Origin: Elmis aenea
Lineage: Eukaryota > Arthropoda > Insecta > Coleoptera > Elmidae
Length of the DNA: 64,000 nt
Direction: 5' to 3'
Assembly: GCA_947652605.1 (NCBI GenBank)
Contig: OX393576.1
Location: 48,460,966 to 48,524,965, forward strand
Of this stretch, positions 56,959 to 64,000 are shown piece by piece; positions within the stretch are counted from its first letter, which is position 1; each line of letters opens with the position of its first letter. The notes under the pieces were generated by a model. The model was given only the letters and a program-made list of their open reading frames with translations, searched no databases and had not been told where the DNA came from. Made by a program: the position numbers and the translations under genes.

Positions 56959-58634
56959 CAGGGTGTCCCCGTTAATACCGCAAATATTTTAAGTGGTAAT
57001 ACAGAACCTTTTTCTAAGAAAAAATTTCAAGTACAATTTTTTTCTAAAATCAAATGCTAAGCAGATATCAACACTTACTTGATTTTTGCATTTAAATGAC
57101 TCTGTCGCCGAAAATATCAATTTTATCGTAAAATACCTTTCAGCTTTTTAATAGAACATGAAATTTTCTACAAAATTGGTTATAATTATTTTTTATCTAC
57201 AGGCAATGGTTTAAAAGTTATAAAGCAGTTTGCACACAAAAATGTGAAAAATTTAAAAACTTTAATTGCTTCTTTGACTTTGCAACCGCTGTATCTTTAA
57301 AACGGAAGGTTGTACAAAAAAACCGACGGCCCATTCCGGATAGCAAATTTTATGGGCTACAACTTTGGTCAGGTGAAATTTTTGGAAAATCAAACCGATT
57401 TTTCGGAAAAGTCGAAAATAAGGAACGGAGTGCAAAAAACAATTCCTAGAAATATTGTTTTGTATTTAAAAATGCTTTTAAAGAGAGTGCGATTATGTAA
57501 TTGAAAATGGTCATTTTAAACACTTATTGAAGTAATTTGGTGGTTATATGTTAATTTTTTTGTGTTAAGATGGATTTGCATTGTTTTACATTTTATCGTT
57601 TTCGAGAAAAAAAATCCGAGGAATAATGATATTTTGTATTTAAAAATGCCATAGCATCGGCACCATTCATAAAATTGTGTATCTAATCAGTTTCAAAGCT
57701 TTTTTTTTTTTAACTTTGAAATTCTTCAGAAAACCACCCCTTATCATTTTTTTAAGGAGCTAACGAACAAATTTAACAAAAAATTGTAAAATTGCATGTA
57801 AATAAGTTATGTAAATTTTTAAAAACGCCGCATCTTTTTAACGAAACGTCGTAGAGCAAAACGGATGCCTATTGCGGATAAGGCATTTGACTGACTACAA
57901 CTTCGGTAAATATGTTGTTTAATAAAACAAAATATATCATAGAAATGTTTATAATAGTGAAGGAGGTGAAAAAAAAAACGATAAAATGCAAAACCATGCA
58001 AATCCATCTTGACGCATGAAATTGTAACATGTAACCACAAAATTACTTCAATAAGTGTTCAAAATTATCTCCATCATTTTCAGTTCATAATCGCACTCTC
58101 TTTAAAAGCATTTTTAAATACAAAACATTATTTCTCGGAATTTCATTTTTACACTCTGTTCCTTATTTTCAGCTTTTCCGAAAAATCGGTTTGATTTTCC
58201 AAAAATTTCACTTGACCAAAGTTGTAGCCCATAAAATTTGCTATCCGTAATGGGCCGTCGTTTTTTGTACAACCTTTCGTTTTAAAGATATAGCGGTTGC
58301 AAAGTCAAAGTAACAATTACAGTTTTTAAATTTTTCACATTTTTTTTATAGAAACTGCCTTATAACTTTTAAACCATTGCCTGTAGATAAAAAATAATTA
58401 TAACCAATTTTGTAGAGAATATCATGTTCTATTAAAAAGCTTTGAGGTATTTTACGATAAAATTGACATTTTTGGCGATAGAGCCTTTTAAATGCAGAAG
58501 TGTAAAAAAATCAAGTAAGTGTTGATATCTGCTTAGCATTTGATTTAAGAAAAAAATTGTACTTGCATTTTTTTCTTAGAAAAAGGTTCTCTATCACTAC
58601 TTAAAATATTTGCGGTGATAGCGGGGACACCCTA
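56959..58634. mobile_element. long palindromic TA|CAGGGTG element with duplicated transposase end
   Basis: TA at 56957-56958 and 58635-58636. Ends are CAGGGTGTCCCCGTTAATAC and, reversed, TAGGGTGTCCCCGCTATCAC. The arms are about 690 bp long (56959-57655 and 57925-58634) and closely similar. In both arms, reading inward, the end of a transposase is visible with its stop. The loop contains a diverged direct relative of an arm segment (cgccgcatctttttaacgaa against cgctgtatctttaaaacgga). Confidence 0.93.
57468..57528 (+). pseudogene. last codons of a Tc1/mariner-like transposase, left arm
   Basis: The plus strand reads LLKRVRLC then, with a one-base shift, IENGHFKHLLK and a stop, matching the typical end 'xRVxLCIExNGGHFEHLL' of DUF4817-type Tc1/mariner transposases. 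The mirror copy on the minus strand of the right arm (about 58095-58050) reads, after a frame correction, DGDNFEHLLK and a stop at the same place. Having the stop in both arms shows that the 3' end of the gene was duplicated in inverse. Confidence 0.75.
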
Positions 58635-58636
58635 TA

Positions 58637-59968
58637 TTATCGTTCCTTTTTTACATACGTTTCTAAAAATGCACCAAAATGTGGACAATCGAATACCTAA
58701 CTATCACCTGCTCTACTAACACATGCTACTTGCAAGTTTGTTTAAAATTTAATCGGTCGTAGAACTAAAAGTTTATCGACAATTTCACTGATATCTACAT
58801 CGAACATAAAGAAGCAGTAAAGAAATAAATAAAACGTTTTACTATCAAAGATATTTTGGACGTTCTGTGAACTGGTATAAATGATTTGTTTCTTAAACAC
58901 ATTGAAACTTTTATTTTTATGTGTTTAGGTAGATTTACTTTCTTAACACTATCATGATGCTTCTTTGAAAATTTAGGTTTCTTATGAATCTATTTATGTT
59001 CTTTTAAAAACTTATTTTACAGGATTGCCTTATGTTTCTAAAGTACTTTAATACGATGAAAGTATTGTGTTTTGTTTTACTTAATGATAGGAAATATATG
59101 GTTACACAATTTTAATTACAATATTTATTGTTCATAGTTTTCGTTGTATTAACATCAACTATTATACAGCGTTGTACATTTTTAAGCGAATTGAAAAGCA
59201 GATATTGTATAAATGACCTAGTGGTTATTGAATTGGAAACTGTAACAGAAATCCATCACATAATGTCGTAGAATGACCTGCTGTTGATTACACAGCAAAC
59301 ACAATACGTTGTTGTCTCGCTACATTTGATGTTGGTACTATTCTCTATCCATGTCATGCGGTGTCGATAGCTATCAACCCGTACGTAACAGCTGCAGTTG
59401 GCCAGACACTATCGCATTTCCTAGTGACAGTTGACAACCATAACAATAAACACTACTAACTTTATATCTTCTACATAAATAAATTATCAGTTAATGGCCA
59501 ATAACAACAACATAATGTTAATAAGTTAGCGTCATCGTACAAGAAAGTAATAAATTGAATGTGTTACGGGGTATATTTAGCAACACTAATGTACGTGTTG
59601 GACATGTATTATAATTGAGGGAACTACTTAACTGTGACAGGAGGCTATCAACATGCAGCCGCTCCTCGTAGAGGCCAATCTAACAACCTCGCGCGATTCT
59701 TCCAAGTTTAAGCTCACTCGATATAATCGTATCTCGTTTTAATCATACGCTTGTAGATGAACCAAAAAGGATAGATAGGTCGCCATCCCATGTCTAGGCA
59801 ATTGTGTATATGGATTCGTTTACCTGAACAAAAGGATGATTAGTTTGGATTAATTAATTGTTTGTCGAAATACCAAATAGTTTAATTACTTACAACTGCT
59901 ATAAATGTAGGTGTGTTAAGTGTAAAAATAACCCTAAATTTTTAGGTTAAAAATAGCATGTTATATCA
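58637..59968. other. gene-poor stretch with GC-richer island
   Basis: About 59250-59800 is GC-richer and complex without recognisable coding or transposon signals. The rest is AT-rich. Confidence 0.4.
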
Positions 59969-60014
59969 TTGTATTCAGAAAGTTCATTATTATCGTTTAA
60001 TGCATTAATTTATT

Positions 60015-60180
60015 GTAGAAAATACGTCCAGGAAGTCAATGACAAGGCGATGGAGATGGACTACTGGCAAAGATGCTGTGGATATAATAAAAAACAAAAT
60101 GAGAAAAAAGTTGTACGCGATAAAATAGATCTAGATTCAGACATTATACAGCGTCATTCAAAAATAATGCAACACACTAA
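60015..60180 (+). pseudogene. RTE-like LINE tail fragment
   Basis: The frame 59969-60349 includes VNDKAMEMDYWQRCCGYNKK and then VVRDKIDLDSDIIQRH. This matches the conserved post-RT region of RTE-like LINEs ('xxxEMDYxRRxxxxxRxDRxRNExIRxxMxVxxDIIxxIE'). The remainder of the frame runs into the foldback repeat that starts at about 60183, so the ORF beyond residue 70 is not protein-derived. Confidence 0.7.
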
Positions 60181-60182
60181 AA

Positions 60183-60585
60183 AGTTTTTTATTATCAATT
60201 TCTCAGAAAATTTTATTCTTGATAAAAGTTGGTGCATGGCCTATATCCTATATCTCATTTTAAGTTTAAAAAATTTAATGAAAATCTGTAGCACACTCTA
60301 TTTTAGTAATTTTTGCATCCTTTTTGAATTTTACTATAAACTTTTGTAATTAGGTACTATTATTTTGTGATACTAAACAACTAACTATTTCCTTTGACCT
60401 TTTTTTGTACCTTTTAAAATAATAGCACTTTACTCTTGCGATTATTTCTAAAATCGCTAAAATCTAGTTTGCTATGAAATTTTATTAAATTTTTTTTTCA
60501 TATTAAAATTAGAATTAAACCATGCACTAACTTTTATAAAGAATTAAATTTTCTGAGAACTCGATAATAAGACAATTTTATTGTC
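60183..60585. repeat. imperfect foldback, arms about 170 bp
   Basis: The left arm (60183-60360) pairs with the inverse of 60400-60585 in order: aagttttttattatcaattt/ctgagaactcgataataag; aaaattttattcttgataaaagttggtgcatgg against ccatgcactaacttttataaagaattaaatttt; and attttagtaatttttgca against gattatttctaaaatcgctaaaat. The termini do not show CAGGGTG or TA flanks, so it is a different kind. Confidence 0.75.
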
Positions 60586-61045
60586 ATAATTAGGTTGAAG
60601 TCCACATCATACAACTTTATCCCACTTAACCGACTTCGTAGCCAGTTCTCCATGTTGAGGGTCGAATTTGTGAGACCCTGGTTATTTTTAGTTTAATATA
60701 CTTTTTCCATATTTATTTTTCTATCTTTTAGCCAATCTTACATCTATTACAACTTCCGAAATTACCATCCTAGCAAGCATGAGAGTATCTGGTGATGGAT
60801 CATAATTTTTCTTAAATTTGTAGAACGTTTTTTCAATAGTGTTGCCACGAGACGAGACGAGATAAGATTTGATTCATTCCCGATTTCGATCTCGAAAATT
60901 CTCGAAATTTGACTCTTGATCTCGAACTCGAAAATTTTGGGTCTCAAACTCGAGAATCTCGATTCACGAATTTTAAGTATGTGCGTTCCGAATTGAGACA
61001 CTTGCAAAGCTTCAATTGAGTGTATCAACTGATGATATACAGAAC

Positions 61046-61245
61046 CAGGACCGGCTCGGATGTCGGTTTTTCGGCCCGCGCCTAGAGGAGCCCTACACTT
61101 ACAAATCTTTAAAAAATTTTTATAATGGAGTTATTATGATAATTGAATTATCAAACTTATGATAAAAAAATCTTTTTTGCAATAACTTTTGAGTCCCATT
61201 AATAACATTTTTCCGATACCCCGCAAAACCTTCAGACGGGCCCTG
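61046..61245. mobile_element. 200-bp hAT MITE nested in the CTCGAGA element
   Basis: Flanks tacagaac (61038-61045) and tatagaac (61246-61253) form an 8-bp duplication with one change. Ends are CAGGACCGGCTCGGATGTCG and, reversed, CAGGGCCCGTCTGAAGGTTT. It is non-coding. Confidence 0.85.
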
Positions 61246-61734
61246 TATAGAACACTGTGTTTCAAGTTCAGTGGTATTCTATGTAAACAAATAATGTGAA
61301 CGCATATTATTAGATAACACTTTTAAATTCATTTCTTTACTTCAAATGTTTCAGCTAACATTGTTTGTTATAAAGTGTTTACACGTTTATCAGTATTTAT
61401 GGTGTTAGTTATTGCCGATTATAGAACTTTCGTCTAAATTCGTAATATATTAGTTTTCAAATATGAAACACTACAAAAATTACCGCGAAAAGTTCTTATA
61501 TTGGAAGCGATCCAAGCGCAGTAGAAGATGACGATAATTAGGTAAAAGATGCAGATTATAAGTAACATTATAAGTATAGTGAAAGTGAAGATACATCGAA
61601 CGATTCATCAACAGGGCAAACGTGTACATAAAATGAGGAATTCCAAACAAAAAAATAAGCGCTCTAGAGCAGATTAGAGTTCAAGTAAAGTACTTACTTT
61701 TGTTGCAGAACACTCTTTCATTGATATTGAGTGA

Positions 61735-61850
61735 CTCCAAAATGGCTGCGGATTTTAACAAACATTTTGACAGTACCATGACTTAAAGAATGGTAAAATT
61801 AGAATTTGTAGATTATGTCATTCAAAAACAGTATTTAAAATAAATGAAAA
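61735..61850 (+). pseudogene. BED zinc-finger fragment of a hAT transposase
   Basis: The plus strand gives MAADFNKHFDSTMT and, in the next frame, KNGKIRICRLCHSKTVFKIN, matching the start of a hAT BED finger (aromatic '..V..HF..', then CX2C). The His pair that completes the finger is not visible, and the sequence soon becomes the subterminal motif region. Upstream there is acidic, Ser-rich text in broken frames (about 61510-61680). It supports the hAT assignment of the surrounding element. Confidence 0.6.
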
Positions 61851-62056
61851 GTTAAAATTTGTGAAGGTTTCTAAAATTTGTAAACAAAATAGATACCTAC
61901 TAAAACTATTTCTAGTTTTTCTACATATAAAAATACTGTCGAGATCGAGAATTTTAAATATCTGCTCTCGAAAATTCGAGAATATTGTTAATCTAGATCT
62001 CGAATATTCGAGACGAGACGAGATCGAGAATTATCTCGTCTCAACGGCAACACCAA

Positions 62057-64000
62057 CATTTAACGACCTCCTACTGTTGCCATGTATCTAATAAATACAT
62101 TTATTTACTTCAGAAATTACAATTTGGTTTCATTTAAAAAATTCCAATGATCATATAGGCAATTGGATATTAAATCATAACCTAAATAATCATAAAAATC
62201 GTCTATTAAATCTTTACAAAGTCACCTCATTTTTAGCTGATTAAAATTAACTTTAAAAACATTTTATTGCTAATGATAAAAATATGTAGTACTCAGTAAA
62301 CCTTTATTTATCGGCCTATCAAATCCCTAAAATAAATAATGGAACAATCTAGGTCACAGTCTAGAACTACCACGATATTTTTGTGATATCCGTATTGTAC
62401 CTTCCTAATTAATTTTGAAACAATAAAGTATGAATTCATAGTTAAACGTACGTTTTAGCAGCTCTACGATTTTCACCTTAAAGTATTTCTCAACAAGCCT
62501 TGCCTGTCAAATAGTCGGCAATTTACAAAGAATTAGTATTAAATTGGTCACAAGATATATTTGTTTCTAATGCTAGTTTATTATGGTAAATATATAATCC
62601 GATTAAAATAAATTACGAAAAAGCAATGTGCGGAGGTTAATCCAAGGAAAGCAACCGTATGCTTGTCCTATCAAATAAATTTTATAACGCAATAAATTGT
62701 ACATAGCTATGGGGGATAGGGGTTATAAAACATTAGCAATCTTTTATACGGACTCGCATAATTCAAGGCGTTAACCGATATGAAAGGAGTTCATATCATA
62801 ATCCCATAAAAGTTTGTATATATTACCATAAGCAAAATTTATGGGCTTGCATGTTCATTACATTGGCATAGCTCGCGGGGCGCAACGGCAATGGCTATTC
62901 AGAACTGGTCATAATTCAGAGAAACTTTCTGAATTATAAATCTAACTGCAACGCAGATTAAGATTTTAAAATAATTTAGCACTAGAGAAACTCGCCATCA
63001 ACGACCCGCTTAAACTAATGAATATATTATGCTCTTCTGCTCTTCCTACAATATATTTCGTTCCATGATAAATTTGAATGTTATTAAGCAAGTTTTTGTG
63101 GTGAAGGCAGTAAATACCCTGATATCTCGATTACACCATGCAAATTGGAACACGCCGCTGCTATTAATTTGCTTTCTGTAAGTCATCTTTGCTAAGTTTC
63201 ACAGATTAACTTTCTACGCCAGTTGTAGCCATTATGTGCAACAAATTAATAGTAATTACAGTGTGAATATCAATGTTCTTTTAATCTCTTATTAAACATA
63301 GATTAATATTTTGATAATTATGAGGTGCGTCGTGGAACATTATTTATTTGAAAATTAATTTATTTTAATGCAAATTAATTACCTCTCGTTGTAATGCCAT
63401 AATTTGAAGAGTCGATTTTAATAAACAGTTAAATTAAAAGCACTATTTAATGTTGGTTGGGCGCCTACATATTATATTACATGATCAGTGACGTCATTTG
63501 AAAATGATTAACTTTTATGAAAGTATTTAGTATGGGATACAATTTTTGTTTTTTAACAAAAAAAAAAGGTCATACACTTGACAAATTTTTAAATACTTTC
63601 AAGAGCTATATCACTGTTATTATCGGTTTCTAAATGTATCAATTTTATTGAAGACCCACTGCATTTTGGGTGTTTTAATTTTTGATCTTACGAAATTTTC
63701 TTTAACCCAACTAGAAAAGATTGAAACTTAAGCAAAGTGGTAAAAACTCCATACACATTAGGATTTGGAAGAAGTTGTAAATTATTTTAAAAATGTTGTG
63801 AATTAGCTAGTATTTTGTAATGCATATCTCCTTATAGGTTTTGCATTTACTGAAGGTTTATTGAAGTTTATTAGACACATTTTATTCCTTTACCCTAATT
63901 GTGTTATTAAGACTAAAACTGCACCTTTTTAACACCCGAGCAGGCGCTCACTGTAGATACAGTACGCCAATTTTATTAAATGCAGTGCGGTAACACTGTG
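62057..64000. other. gene-poor stretch with a GC-richer island
   Basis: About 62620-63260 is more complex than its flanks and includes homeodomain-like (TTTTATAACGC, ATTAATTTG) and octamer-like (CATGCAAATT) strings. That would fit a conserved regulatory block but is not evidence by itself. The rest is AT-rich, with no gene or element recognised. Confidence 0.35.

Larger units (their letters stand above)
60838..62056 (+). mobile_element. hAT-like element rich in CTCGAGA-type motifs
   Basis: Left end GTGTTGCCACGAGACGAGAC and right end, reversed, GTGTTGCCGTTGAGACGAGA. Both subterminal regions are packed with CGAGA/TCTCG, TCGAAAATTCTCGA and GACGAGACGAGAT strings. A BED-finger coding remnant lies near its right side on plus, and a small hAT MITE is nested at 61046-61245. 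The target duplication was not resolved. Confidence 0.75.

Overview
This window looks like non-coding, transposon-rich DNA from an arthropod, most likely an insect. It is strongly AT-rich, has no bacterial-style gene layout, and I could not recognise any intact host gene or exon. The mobile-element families present (hAT, mariner, piggyBac, RNase-H and RTE-like LINEs, and a Tc1/mariner-like lineage whose transposase begins with a DUF4817-like helix-turn-helix) are the usual insect mixture. I cannot name the species.

Layout. 0-7 kb: a hAT relic broken by a GGCC-rich hairpin element, a dead mariner, and an unknown transposon-type gene broken by a 1.2-kb hAT with a perfect 8-bp target duplication. 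7-11.8 kb: quiet, GC-richer islands that may be conserved non-coding DNA. 11.8-14.7 kb: a dead piggyBac and a deleted mariner. 16.3-18.4 kb: a Charlie/GTF2IRD2-type hAT with a TA-flanked element nested in its coding region. 22.5-28.3 kb: a deleted piggyBac and three MITEs. 29.4-34.8 kb: a foldback element containing a LINE, then more LINE debris. 35-45.2 kb: four large palindromes, a mariner relic and a LINE nested in a palindrome arm. 46.6-48.7 kb: three short elements. 48.8-53 kb: GC-richer islands and a LINE relic. 53.5-58.6 kb: hAT elements and another large palindrome. 60-62 kb: a LINE tail, a foldback and a BED-finger hAT. 62-64 kb: quiet.

The most striking feature is a set of palindromic elements that all end TA|CAGGGTG...CACCCTG|TA, or a slight variant. 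At least nine have two arms or two ends (about 9.1, 29.5, 35.3, 38.5, 40.1, 43.2, 48.1, 53.6 and 57.0 kb) and several more have one recognisable end. Their arms are largely unrelated in sequence between families, yet several share a plan: terminal CAGGGTG, then about 40 bp in a small ATCTC...GAGAT hairpin, then an (AACG)GTTAAATTA-like tract. Three carry traces of one transposase type. The 38.5-kb element has the start codon region in both arms, the 57.0-kb element has the stop codon region in both arms, and the 35.3-kb element has the C-terminal half in its loop. They therefore look like snap-back (inverted-duplication) derivatives of 5' or 3' transposon ends rather than ordinary short-TIR MITEs. 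Nested insertions with readable target duplications give a relative chronology.
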